Origin: Sulfobacillus sp.
GTDB taxonomy: Bacteria > Bacillota > Sulfobacillia > Sulfobacillales > Sulfobacillaceae
Assembly: GCA_027343695.1 (NCBI GenBank)
Contig: DAHWKJ010000022.1
Span: 39,985 to 103,984 of the forward strand
DNA: 64,000 nt
Direction of reading: 5' to 3'
In this document: positions 50,441-58,970 of the stretch, one piece after another
Position numbering within the stretch: position 1 is the first letter of the stretch
Layout: each line of letters begins with the position of its first letter
Translations under genes and position numbers: made by a program
Notes under the pieces: generated by a model
The model's input: only the letters and a program-made list of their open reading frames with translations
What the model was told of the DNA's origin: nothing
The model's database searches: none

Positions 50441-51807
50441 AAGCCATTGGCCTTTTGCGCTACGACGTCGAAGACTATCTGACCCGGGAATCTCACGATG
50501 CCCTTGGAAACATTCTTGAGTCTATGCAAGGGGTAGGAATTGCCGGGTCTTATGGCATTGTCGGGAAGAAGGCGCGTGTCCTCGCCGAAGGTGGCTATCG
50601 GTCTGCGCTCGATGCCTTGCGCCAAGAGACGGCTCTCGGTTTTCACTCGTGGAGTCACTCGGAGCATCCGACCATCGCGGAAGAGCTCCAGAACCTGTCG
50701 TACCAAGACGGCATCCAGGCCTTCGTCGAACGTGAGAAAATTGGAGTAGAGATGGTAGCTGATGCGATTCGACCCCCAATATACTTTACCCAACCCGGTG
50801 CCAATTGGGTACCGGCTGCCGTGGAAGCGCTGCCCCTATTGGGCATGGACACATTTTTTAGTGATGCCTGGAATAGCTACGTGGTTCCCTTAGACGAACC
50901 GGTATGGTTGGGATCGGTTTTGCATCTCTCGCCCCCGGTGATGACGCCGCGGCCATTTTTATTGAAATTTCCTGATAATATAAGAGACGCTTTAGATATG
51001 ATCGATGAGGCAGCGGCCCAGTTTTCCGGCGGTAAGATTTTCATGGTCATGGCGCACCCCACGGAACTCGTGTCGACGAAGTTTTGGGATGCCGTGAACT
51101 TTGCGCACGGAGCGACGGTGGATGTGCTACGACCGGCACCGGTGCGCAGTCGCACGGAACAAAAACATGCTCGAGACGCGTATCGAGAATATCTCTTGGC
51201 GATCTCCCGTCATCCCGATATCGAGTGGCTCAATGTGGTCCAATTGCGAGACCGGGTGATTCCCCGTGGGGAACGCCGGGTTGACCTTGAGCGATGGAAA
51301 CCACATCTAAGAGATCGCCTGGGACCACTTCGTGTCGATGGGGTATCGTTATCGGCGGCGCAGCAGGTCTTTTTGTTGGCGTGTGCGGTCGATGCTGACC
51401 GTACCCCCACGGTCATGGTGCCACAGATACTGCCCCCAGACGATTGGGAGCCGAGTCTTCGGACGGCGACCCCATTTGGGGCGGTATCGGCAGAGGAGAT
51501 ACGTCGCGCCAGTCGGTGGTTGGTGCGTGAAATCCAGGACCACGGACGGTTACCCAGTCGGGTGCCATGGGAGCGCACTGACTGGTCCATTGAAGCCTAT
51601 GCAGCATATGCCCGGGCTTTGTGGGAAAATCCTCAAAAGGCCGAGGTGGTCGGAAGGCCGTTGGAGTTGGGGTTCTTGCAGTTGATTCAAGAACCCGACC
51701 AGCTACACTGGGATTGGCCAATATTTCCTCACGAATTCCGTCCGTTTCAGCTGTGGCAACAGGCACGGTCCATTGCTTGGTCGCTGGCATGGGTAGAGTG
51801 GCGATGA
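50437..51807 (+). CDS. NodB-like deacetylase-fold protein with pseudomurein-binding-like tail
   Basis: This 456-residue protein has, in its N-terminal 270 residues, a NodB-type polysaccharide-deacetylase layout: LLRYDVEDYL with the metal Asp pair, GFHSWSHSEHP with the HxxxH metal ligands, and TQPGANW and MVMAHPTEL. The C-terminal 150 residues contain VSLSAAQQVFLLA and AEEIRRASRWLVREIQDHGRLPSRV, which resemble pseudomurein-binding repeats (PMBR). It has no clear signal peptide. Its ATG overlaps the glycosyltransferase stop (ATGA). It probably deacetylates a glycan made by that enzyme. Confidence 0.7.
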   Translation: MKAIGLLRYDVEDYLTRESHDALGNILESMQGVGIAGSYGIVGKKARVLAEGGYRSALDALRQETALGFHSWSHSEHPTIAEELQNLSYQDGIQAFVEREKIGVEMVADAIRPPIYFTQPGANWVPAAVEALPLLGMDTFFSDAWNSYVVPLDEPVWLGSVLHLSPPVMTPRPFLLKFPDNIRDALDMIDEAAAQFSGGKIFMVMAHPTELVSTKFWDAVNFAHGATVDVLRPAPVRSRTEQKHARDAYREYLLAISRHPDIEWLNVVQLRDRVIPRGERRVDLERWKPHLRDRLGPLRVDGVSLSAAQQVFLLACAVDADRTPTVMVPQILPPDDWEPSLRTATPFGAVSAEEIRRASRWLVREIQDHGRLPSRVPWERTDWSIEAYAAYARALWENPQKAEVVGRPLELGFLQLIQEPDQLHWDWPIFPHEFRPFQLWQQARSIAWSLAWVEWR

Positions 51808-51875
51808 CAGCATCAGGGCAATCTGCTACAGTGTGATTAGGTAAATTTATCCAATTCGGAAGGTGGATGATGGGT

Positions 51876-52892
51876 ATGCGTGCGGTACAGGTTCGCGAAC
51901 CGGGAGGAGCCACTGTATTACAATACCAAGAGGTAGTGACCCCAGAACCTGGATGCGGCGAAGTGCTTATCCGGCTTCGAGCAGCGGGCGTAAACCATCG
52001 AGATATTTGGGTGAGGCAGGGTGCCTTTGGTGGATTTGCGACTCCGAGAATTTTAGGGAGCGACGGAGCCGGGGAAATTGAAGCGCTTGGAGATGGAGTT
52101 GACGGATTTCAAGTCGGGCAACGGGTGGTGTTGAATCCGGGCATGGCGTGCGGTGCCTGCCGTTTTTGTTTGGGTGGGGAGCAACCGAGTTGCGCCAAGT
52201 TTCGCATTTTCGATGGGACCTATGCTGAGTACGCAGTGGTACCCCAAACCAATGTGGTACCCATGCCGAGCGGACTTACCTTTGCAGAGGCAGCGTCGGT
52301 GGGGGTTCCCTTCATTACCGCCGAGGATTTTTTGCAAAAAGCGGGGGCGGCACCCGGCATGACGCTCTTACTCTGGGCGGCCAATGGGGGTTTAGGGTTA
52401 GCCACCTTGCAGTTGGCCAAGCGTCGTGGGATGAGGGTAATTGCCGTGGTGCGGTCGACTTTTAAACAAACCGACCGTCTGCGTCAATTTGGGGCCGATG
52501 AAATCATACGCTGGGATGCCGGAGATGACGTCCTATCCGAGGTCATGAGTCTAACCCAGCAACAAGGGGCCGATATGACCGTCGATTCTCTGGGACAAGC
52601 CACGTTTGAGCAATCCTTGGAGGCGACACGCAGAGGAGGCGTCGTGGTCTCAGTGGGGTCGACCACTGGCGGTCTCGTGAGCTTCGAACTGGGGCGGCTG
52701 TTTCGTCGTCGGCAATCCATATTAGGGGCATATCTTGGGAGCAGTGCGATTTTACCGCGCATCTTGCCGTTGTTTGCTCGAGGAGAACTGGTGCCGGTGA
52801 TTGATCATACGTTTCCCTTGGAGCAAGCGGACCAGGCTCATGAACACCTGGAGACCTCCAGTGTGTTCGGTAAGATTATTTTGGAACTCTAA
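51876..52892 (+). CDS. Zinc-type MDR alcohol dehydrogenase family oxidoreductase
   Basis: This 338-residue NAD(P)-dependent oxidoreductase has the structural zinc Cys set (GMACGACRFCLGGEQPSC), the ADH signature region ILGSDGAGEIEALGD and a Rossmann GGLGLATLQLAKRRG. In the catalytic zinc position the segment VNHRDIWVRQG has His-Arg-Asp rather than the usual Cys, a pattern of the quinone/crotonyl branch, so activity is likely but of a reductase kind. ATG 51876 is preferred because GGTGG lies about nine bases away. ATG 51867 and 51870 are close alternatives. Confidence 0.85.
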   Translation: MRAVQVREPGGATVLQYQEVVTPEPGCGEVLIRLRAAGVNHRDIWVRQGAFGGFATPRILGSDGAGEIEALGDGVDGFQVGQRVVLNPGMACGACRFCLGGEQPSCAKFRIFDGTYAEYAVVPQTNVVPMPSGLTFAEAASVGVPFITAEDFLQKAGAAPGMTLLLWAANGGLGLATLQLAKRRGMRVIAVVRSTFKQTDRLRQFGADEIIRWDAGDDVLSEVMSLTQQQGADMTVDSLGQATFEQSLEATRRGGVVVSVGSTTGGLVSFELGRLFRRRQSILGAYLGSSAILPRILPLFARGELVPVIDHTFPLEQADQAHEHLETSSVFGKIILEL

Positions 52893-52951
52893 AAGGGTAT
52901 CACCGCGGTATCCCGAAGGCGCCGCGGTAATCCCTATGTATGCTTGTGAAT

Positions 52952-53170
52952 TTACCGACGGCCGGCCATCTGCTGTTCGGCCATTTCGATCATCTTACGT
53001 ACCATGTGACCTCCGACTGCACCACATTGTCGGGAAGGAATGTCACCCCAATATCCGTCTTCTACGCCTTGCAGACCGAGTTCGCGTGCGACTTCATATT
53101 TAAATTGGTCAAGCGCACGGGCGGCACCTTGTACTAAGGCACGGTTGCCTGTGTTGTTACTACGAGCCAT
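52952..53170 (-). CDS. Alpha/beta-type small acid-soluble spore protein
   Basis: This 72-residue protein coats spore DNA and is broken down by GPR protease on germination. Typical features are ALDQFKYEVARELGL, with the Glu-rich GPR cut region near LGLQGVEDGYWGD, and RQCGAVGGHMVRKMIEMAEQQ. The C-terminal helix is a classic SASP sequence. GGAGGTG precedes ATG 53170. It is convergent with the MDR gene and marks the organism as a spore former. Confidence 0.93.
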   Translation of the reverse strand: MARSNNTGNRALVQGAARALDQFKYEVARELGLQGVEDGYWGDIPSRQCGAVGGHMVRKMIEMAEQQMAGRR

Positions 53171-53363
53171 GTTTGTCACCTCCATGAGACTGACATGACA
53201 CTAGTATCACCGGATATTGGCGGAATACCCACGTTTTCAGGATCTGAACAGCAACCAATTTCTAGGGGCCTTGCCAATTGCTACGGCCGTGTGGAGTTAT
53301 TTCCCAAACATTGCAGGATATTATGGGAGAGATGTCTAATCAAGAATCGGGGAGGTGTCTTTG

Positions 53364-54227
53364 GTGAATAAAGTGTTAACGGCTGAAGCGATGTTAGACC
53401 AGATCCCTGACGGCGCTAGCATTACTATTGGGGGATCGTCGTTGTCACGAAAACCGATGGCGTTGGTGCGAGCCTTGGCACGCAGTGGCCGTAAGGATTT
53501 GACGCTAATCGTCAATGTGGGCGGTCCGGAGGTGGACTTGCTGTTGGGATTGGGCGTTGTGTCTAAGGTTATCTATGCATTTGTGGGATTTGAAGTGATG
53601 GGGTTGGCGCCGAATTTTCGTCGAGCGCGCCAAGGCCAAATAGTCGAATTTGAGGAGTGGACAGAGTACACCGTGATGGCTGGGCTTGATGCGGCCATCA
53701 AACGTGTTCCATTTTTGCCGACTCGGTCTGGTCTAGCGACTGACGTCTTAAAAGTGAATCACGCGTTTCGCACCATGACGGACCCTTTTACGGGACAACA
53801 GTTGGTGGCGGTGCCGGCGATTCATCCAGACTTCGCGCTGATTCACGTCAATTATGCCGATGAACGCGGCAATGGCGTAATTCTGGGAGATGGTCATATA
53901 GACGTCCTGTGTGCTAAAGCCGCCAAGACCACGTTTATGTCCTGCGAGCGGCTAGTCCATGCGGATGAACTCCAACGGTTCGGTCGGGATGTACAAATTT
54001 TGCGAATTCATACCCAAGGGGTCGCGGAGATGCCCTGGGGGGCCCATCCGACAGGATGCGCCCCAGAATATCGTGCCGACCTAAAACACCTCGAGGAATA
54101 TATGGCCGCGGCCAACGACCCGGCTAAATGGGCGGTTTATCAAGATTCGATGGTGTTTGTGGAGCATGGGCAATATTTAGATCGCATTGGTGGACGCGAA
54201 CACTTGGTATCGAGATTGCACGTGTAA
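53364..54227 (+). CDS. CoA-transferase subunit A (IpdA/glutaconate type)
   Basis: This 287-residue alpha subunit of a class I CoA-transferase is 27 bases upstream of the beta subunit. Family features are IPDGASITIGGSSLSRKPMALVRAL, GGPEVDLLLGLG and HPDFALIHVNYADERGN. It moves CoA between acyl groups, perhaps of an aromatic, steroid or glutaconate-type acid. GTG 53364 is used because GGGGAGG lies eight bases upstream. The GTG at 53355 is inside that site. Confidence 0.88.
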   Translation: MNKVLTAEAMLDQIPDGASITIGGSSLSRKPMALVRALARSGRKDLTLIVNVGGPEVDLLLGLGVVSKVIYAFVGFEVMGLAPNFRRARQGQIVEFEEWTEYTVMAGLDAAIKRVPFLPTRSGLATDVLKVNHAFRTMTDPFTGQQLVAVPAIHPDFALIHVNYADERGNGVILGDGHIDVLCAKAAKTTFMSCERLVHADELQRFGRDVQILRIHTQGVAEMPWGAHPTGCAPEYRADLKHLEEYMAAANDPAKWAVYQDSMVFVEHGQYLDRIGGREHLVSRLHV

Positions 54228-54254
54228 AGGGCCTAGAGGAGGGAGATAAGGACC

Positions 54255-55100
54255 ATGGAATATTCTTTAGATGAATTGATGATTGCCACCATGGCACACC
54301 AACTCAAGGGAGAATTTCTCGTGAGCTCGGTGACCGCTTTTGGGGCGCTTGCGGCACTCGTGGCACAAAAGACCCATGCACCGGAACTGGCAGTGTTAGC
54401 CACGCCGGAATCCGGGATGGAAGTGACCCCGCTACCGACGTTGACGTTGGGACAGTTTCTTACAGATGTTCAACGGGGAATTCCCCTGACGATGGAGGAG
54501 ATTTTTGACGCTATTTTTTGTGATCTGTTTCGGATTTGGATTAATCCGGCCCAAATCGATCAATTTGGGAATGTCAATATTAGTTCGATTGGTCCCTGGG
54601 AAAAGCCCAAAGTGGCATTGGTGGGGTCTCGGGGAATACCGGAAGATACCAGTCATTTATCTCAAATTTTCTACTACATCTTGCATCACAACACGCGTAG
54701 TGTGGTTTCTCAGGTGGATTTTCGGAGTGGGGCTGGAAATGGGGCAGAGAGAGACCAGTATCTGGGGCGCTCAGGTGCTCCCAGTCTCTTAGTCACCGAC
54801 TTGGGTGTGTTTGACTTTAGTGGGCCGGGTGGCTCGATGGCCGTAGTAACCTTGCACCCTGGGGTGTCACCCGATGAGGTTAGGGAGCGGACCGGATTTG
54901 ATCTTCAGGTGACGGACATTATCCCTCACACCACGCCACCCACCGCGCAAGAACTCGAAATTATCCGCACGGCGGATCCTCTGGAAGTAAGAAAGCTTGA
55001 ACTGTTGGCGGGCGAAGAGGCCAGTGAGAAATTTGTGACCATTTACGAACGTGAACGTCAAGCTTTGCACGTGGCGTGGCCCGCTCGTGGTCGACATTGA
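54255..55100 (+). CDS. CoA-transferase subunit B (IpdB/glutaconate type)
   Basis: This 281-residue beta subunit is the partner of the preceding protein. Landmarks are LKGEFLVSSVTAFGAL, DQFGNVNISSIG and VTDLGVFDFSGPGGSMAVVTLHPG. The class I catalytic residue is a Glu, and ATPESGMEVTPL is in the matching region, but assignment is uncertain. GAGGGAG lies before the ATG. The pair is followed by a long hairpin. Confidence 0.88.
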   Translation: MEYSLDELMIATMAHQLKGEFLVSSVTAFGALAALVAQKTHAPELAVLATPESGMEVTPLPTLTLGQFLTDVQRGIPLTMEEIFDAIFCDLFRIWINPAQIDQFGNVNISSIGPWEKPKVALVGSRGIPEDTSHLSQIFYYILHHNTRSVVSQVDFRSGAGNGAERDQYLGRSGAPSLLVTDLGVFDFSGPGGSMAVVTLHPGVSPDEVRERTGFDLQVTDIIPHTTPPTAQELEIIRTADPLEVRKLELLAGEEASEKFVTIYERERQALHVAWPARGRH

Positions 55101-55137
55101 GCGCATCAGAACCGCGCAGCCCTCAATCGAAATAGAG

Positions 55138-55186
55138 GAAGAGAAGACCGTGGGTGGGCACTGGGGCCGCCTATGGTCTTCTCTTC
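55138..55186. terminator. Long perfect hairpin between convergent genes, no U-tract
   Basis: A perfect 12-bp stem (55138-55149 with 55175-55186) has a 25-base loop and no T-run after it. It lies after the CoA-transferase pair and ahead of the convergent secreted protein. Confidence 0.5.
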
Positions 55187-55253
55187 TGTCACGGACGCGT
55201 CCTTGCCCTGGTGGGAAACCTCATCGGAGGCCCTCTGTGTGCGGGTTTAGATT

Positions 55254-56219
55254 TTAGAATACGCGCACAATCAAGGAAGTCGTGCCCTTCGCATGGACCA
55301 TCACCGGAGTACCCTGGGGTACTTGGCTCAACGTGGCGGTGGCATGATGGGGCCATAGTACCTTAACAGTCTTACCGCTTAAATTGATGGTGTCCGTGCC
55401 CAATGGGTTGGTTACCACTAAGCTTGCGGTGGAAACCGACGAGAGTTTCCCCACCGCGAATCGGGCATCACGTTGTTGGGGTCGGTGAGGTTCCGGGATG
55501 ACAGCTAACGGTGTCTTGGTTACCGGATCGAGCAACAATAGAACGTGGCGGCCTGTCTTGAGCTTGCTAAGCCACTTGGCCATTGGAAGCTTCGCCTCAG
55601 TTATCGTCAGAGCTCCGGTGTTAGCAGTCTTCAGGGTGAGGATCCCATTTTGGTTAGAAACAACAGTCGCCCGCATTCTGGTGGGTTGCGCCGCCAAAGC
55701 CGTCGGAGTGAGGGTGGTTCCGGACAGTTTCCCGAATACCATGACCTTGGCCCCGTTGGTTAAGTTTGATACCCCCAGTAAGGTGGAGGGAGTGCTCGCT
55801 AGGGACAGGGTCTTCTTTTTAGGCGTGACGAGCGCCCAACGTCCGTTACCGCTTGCCGTCAACACACCTCGAGCCACGGGAAGCATCACGATGTGGTTGT
55901 GAAAGGCCAGGACCGGATCTCCGACTTGCAATAGAGACGAGGAGACAGGGTAGGCCAAAGCGCGAATCGTCGTTTGATTAAGGTCAAAGGTGTGGGTATG
56001 CTTGCCGTGATATCGAACCGTCACCGTGGTCGCAGTGACCGCCGTAACACGTCCGCGGTGGCGCATCATTTTTCGATGCGCCTGCGGCATTGCGTGCGAC
56101 GCAGCGCTCGCCGTGTTGCTAGTGGGCGGGGGGGAAGCCGCAAATGTGGTGGCACCAATGGCGAGCATTCCCGATGCGGCGAAACCTGCCATGATGGTGA
56201 CCAGAGTCGCTTTCTTCAT
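55254..56219 (-). CDS. Secreted protein with DUF5666-like beta repeats
   Basis: The 321-residue precursor has a Sec signal (MKKATLVTIMAGFAASGMLA, cleavage after TTFAA). It then has repeated beta-strand units, for example RGRVTAVTATTVTVRYHGKH, RATVVSNQNGILTLKTANTG and KLSSVSTASLVVTNPLGTD. These look like DUF5666/OB-type repeats. It is rich in Thr, Val and Ala and has no enzyme motif. AAGGAGG precedes ATG 56219. Its function is unknown, perhaps wall or surface. It lies downstream of the two-component genes on the same strand. Confidence 0.7.
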   Translation of the reverse strand: MKKATLVTIMAGFAASGMLAIGATTFAASPPPTSNTASAASHAMPQAHRKMMRHRGRVTAVTATTVTVRYHGKHTHTFDLNQTTIRALAYPVSSSLLQVGDPVLAFHNHIVMLPVARGVLTASGNGRWALVTPKKKTLSLASTPSTLLGVSNLTNGAKVMVFGKLSGTTLTPTALAAQPTRMRATVVSNQNGILTLKTANTGALTITEAKLPMAKWLSKLKTGRHVLLLLDPVTKTPLAVIPEPHRPQQRDARFAVGKLSSVSTASLVVTNPLGTDTINLSGKTVKVLWPHHATATLSQVPQGTPVMVHAKGTTSLIVRVF

Positions 56220-56315
56220 GTGTGGATGACCTCCTTGGATTTGGATCCCGTGGATCCCAAGCCCTATTGTGCCTTGCCAACCTGAAACCCATCCCAAATC
56301 CTGCTAAAGTTGCGG

Positions 56316-57725
56316 TTAATTTTGGCTCAAATTTTGCTGAAGCGGCAACATGACCCGCATGATGGCACCGTGTTGGGGCGCCTTTCGGTTACTGACATCA
56401 ACGTGACCACCATGGGCTTTAACCAAGGCATCGACGATTGAAAGACCGAGTCCGGTTCCCCCGGAGGTGGAGGTGCGTGCTTGATCACTACGATAAAATC
56501 GCTCAAACAAGTGCTCAATGTCTTGCGGGGCAATACCAGGACCGTAGTCGCCGACTTCTACGACGGCGCTGTCACGATGACGATAGAGTGACACATCAAT
56601 GGGCATATCCGGGGGAGAATAGCGTGCGGCATTTTCTATGAGGTTTAGGGCAATCTCCGTTAATCGGTCGGGGTCCGCGACCACCGAAATCGATTCCGCG
56701 CTGAAGTTGATGGGGTGTGGCTGGGCGACGTTAGTTAAGACGGGGGTCACGGCGTCTAGCCATCGCGCCATATCCAAGGGGACAGGTGCGATGGCTGTGG
56801 TAGGAGCGGTGTCGATACGGGACAAGGTCAATAGTTGGTTGACGAGTCTACCCATGCGCTGACTCTCATGTTGGATGGTCGCGAGTCCTTCCGCTTCCTC
56901 CTCGGGACTCAGTTCGGTGTTGCGTAAAATCGAAAGAAAGCCATTAATGGCGGTCAGCGGTGTACGTAACTCATGGGACGCGTCAGCGACAAAGCGCCGC
57001 ATCTGTTCGGCAAGTAATTTTTCCTGGTCGAATAGTTCTTTAATGGATAAGGACATGGTGTTGATGGCATCGCTGACTTCTTGTAGTTCGAGCGGGGCAT
57101 CACTGAGCGTGGTGGTATGGCCAATGTCTCCACCCGCGATGCGAGAAGTGGCGGCCCGAATCGTTTCGAGGGGATGAAGGCTTCGGCGCATTAAGACTGA
57201 GCCCGCTAATGCCGTGATGGCTAACATGAGAGCACCCAAGGCAACCACCAGGTAGAGATCACGCATCAGGATGTCATGTATCGGACTGAGATGGGTGAGC
57301 AGCCAAAGGCGTCCATCAGGGAAATGTGGGTCCCCTAAACGAGCGCTCACCACCAGATAACCTTTCCACAGAAAGTAATGACCCATCACGATGGGAGGAG
57401 GAGAGGGGCTGATCAGACGTGAGGATGTGGAGACGAGTTGCCCCGTACTATCGGTGATAATGAGGTTAATACCTGACGCCGTCAAACGAGCACTTAACAC
57501 GCTCGCCAGTGATTGAAACCGGAGCTGACCTCGGTGGATGAGGTCGTGGTGAATAATGGGCCCGAGCACGGCCATCTCTTGGTGCAAGGTTCGTGCTTCG
57601 GACGATAGTAATACGGCTCGCAAGATGATGTATTGACTAGCGGCAATGACAATGACTAAGACCGCTAGCAAGAGCACCTGGCGACCAATCAGTTGATCGG
57701 TCAACGTCCTCGGTTTACGGGGCAT
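56316..57725 (-). CDS. Sensor histidine kinase with HAMP domain
   Basis: This 469-residue kinase has two membrane helices (near residues 17-37 and 155-180) flanking an extracytoplasmic sensor, a HAMP linker, a HisKA domain with FVADASHELRTPLTA (phospho-His) and an ATPase domain with NLIENAARYS, VGDYGPGIAPQ and GGTGLGLSIVDALV. Its ATG overlaps the response-regulator stop by one base (TAATG). Together they form an EnvZ/PhoR-like two-component system. The signal is unknown. Confidence 0.93.
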   Translation of the reverse strand: MPRKPRTLTDQLIGRQVLLLAVLVIVIAASQYIILRAVLLSSEARTLHQEMAVLGPIIHHDLIHRGQLRFQSLASVLSARLTASGINLIITDSTGQLVSTSSRLISPSPPPIVMGHYFLWKGYLVVSARLGDPHFPDGRLWLLTHLSPIHDILMRDLYLVVALGALMLAITALAGSVLMRRSLHPLETIRAATSRIAGGDIGHTTTLSDAPLELQEVSDAINTMSLSIKELFDQEKLLAEQMRRFVADASHELRTPLTAINGFLSILRNTELSPEEEAEGLATIQHESQRMGRLVNQLLTLSRIDTAPTTAIAPVPLDMARWLDAVTPVLTNVAQPHPINFSAESISVVADPDRLTEIALNLIENAARYSPPDMPIDVSLYRHRDSAVVEVGDYGPGIAPQDIEHLFERFYRSDQARTSTSGGTGLGLSIVDALVKAHGGHVDVSNRKAPQHGAIMRVMLPLQQNLSQN

Positions 57726-58396
57726 TACACGCCCAAGCGATATCCAAACCCACGCACGGTTTGGATGATGGTCTTATCGTGGTCTCCGACTTTATCTCTC
57801 AGCGAAGAAATGTGGACCTCGACCAGGTTGTCGTCCCCCATATAATCGTAACCCCATACGTGTTGCAAAATCTGCGCTTTCGACAAGACCAGACCTGGAT
57901 TCAGCATCAGATATCTCAATAATTCATATTCTTTGGCCGTGAGCGCAATTGGCGACGAACCCCGAATTACGCGATGGCTGGCATCATCCATCGACAGATC
58001 CTCATAGTGCCAAATCACGGTTTCATCACGATGCACGCGTCGTAATCCGGCCCGAAGCCTGGCCACCAATTCATCAAAATCAAACGGTTTAATGAGGTAA
58101 TCGTCGGCTCCGCCTTCCAGACCTTGGACGCGATCCGCGACGGCATCCCGCGCGGTCAGCATCAATATGTAAAGGTCAGGATCCTGACGGAGGCGGCGGC
58201 TCAATTGAAATCCGTTGTCACCGGGCAACATCACGTCGACGATGGCAGCATGCGGCGCAAACTGCGCCATAGCCGCCAGGGCTTGTTCGGCATCGGCGCA
58301 GGTTTGGACGACGAATCCGCGATGTCTAAGGCCCATATCCAGCATTTCACGAATAGACCGCTCGTCGTCTACCACTAAGATGCGGGCGGCGTCCAT
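57725..58396 (-). CDS. OmpR/PhoB-family response regulator
   Basis: This 223-residue regulator has a receiver domain, with acidic DDE residues near VVDDERS and the phospho-accepting Asp in AIVDVMLPGDNG, and a winged-helix DNA-binding domain (LTAKEYELLRYLMLNPG, ILQHVWGYDYMGDDNLVEVHIS, VRGFGYRLG). It is coupled to the kinase (TAATG), and its own ATG overlaps the stop of a third upstream gene in the same way. The target genes are unknown. Confidence 0.94.
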   Translation of the reverse strand: MDAARILVVDDERSIREMLDMGLRHRGFVVQTCADAEQALAAMAQFAPHAAIVDVMLPGDNGFQLSRRLRQDPDLYILMLTARDAVADRVQGLEGGADDYLIKPFDFDELVARLRAGLRRVHRDETVIWHYEDLSMDDASHRVIRGSSPIALTAKEYELLRYLMLNPGLVLSKAQILQHVWGYDYMGDDNLVEVHISSLRDKVGDHDKTIIQTVRGFGYRLGV

Positions 58397-58794
58397 TAGC
58401 GATTCCCTGTCTTGTCTAAGGGATGGGGCGACATGAAATATTCACCTGTGTCCCATCCGGCACGGGCGATGACGCGGTTGAGAAGAGGCCGATCAGCAAT
58501 CAGCCAGTCGGTTTCTTGGTCAAATGCGAGCGGTGTCGGCGGCAGATTGGATTGGAAATAGGTGTAGAGCGCCACTCGTACGTTGAGATGCGCGGCCACT
58601 CGATTGGCTTGTGCAACAGTGATCTCGCTAAAGGGGACCTCCCGTCCCAGGATGGCTTTAGTGACATCCAACTCATCGACAAAGTTGACTTTTTGTACTG
58701 CGTGATATCGGTCCACCAGTTCATTGAGGCGTTGTTCTTGATAGGACGTAATCGGGCGGGCATCAGCATAGCCCCACGAGCGAAGAAATGACAA
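58396..58794 (-). CDS. Hypothetical protein, first gene of a two-component operon
   Basis: This 132-residue protein has no membrane helix and no family I recognise. Segments include SYQEQRLNELVDRYHAVQKV, DVTKAILGREVPFSEITVAQ and VRVALYTYFQSNLP. TTG 58794 is chosen because AAGGAGG lies eight bases upstream. A longer frame up to 58998 overlaps the promoter region of the divergent gene. Its stop overlaps the response-regulator ATG. Coupling to the two-component pair suggests a sensor partner or a shared target. Confidence 0.6.
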   Translation of the reverse strand: MSFLRSWGYADARPITSYQEQRLNELVDRYHAVQKVNFVDELDVTKAILGREVPFSEITVAQANRVAAHLNVRVALYTYFQSNLPPTPLAFDQETDWLIADRPLLNRVIARAGWDTGEYFMSPHPLDKTGNR

Positions 58795-58970
58795 TCTAAA
58801 TTCCTCCTTATCTGCAATACGAGAACACAGGAATCCTCTGAGGATATTGTGCCCCGAAGCAGCCGTAGTGTCTAGAGTATCCGGGATCCTCCTTAATATT
58901 TCGGATTTCACTGTCCACTCCAGTAAAATGATCTCCAAGACGAGAACCTTCGGAAGGGAATTACTAAGCG

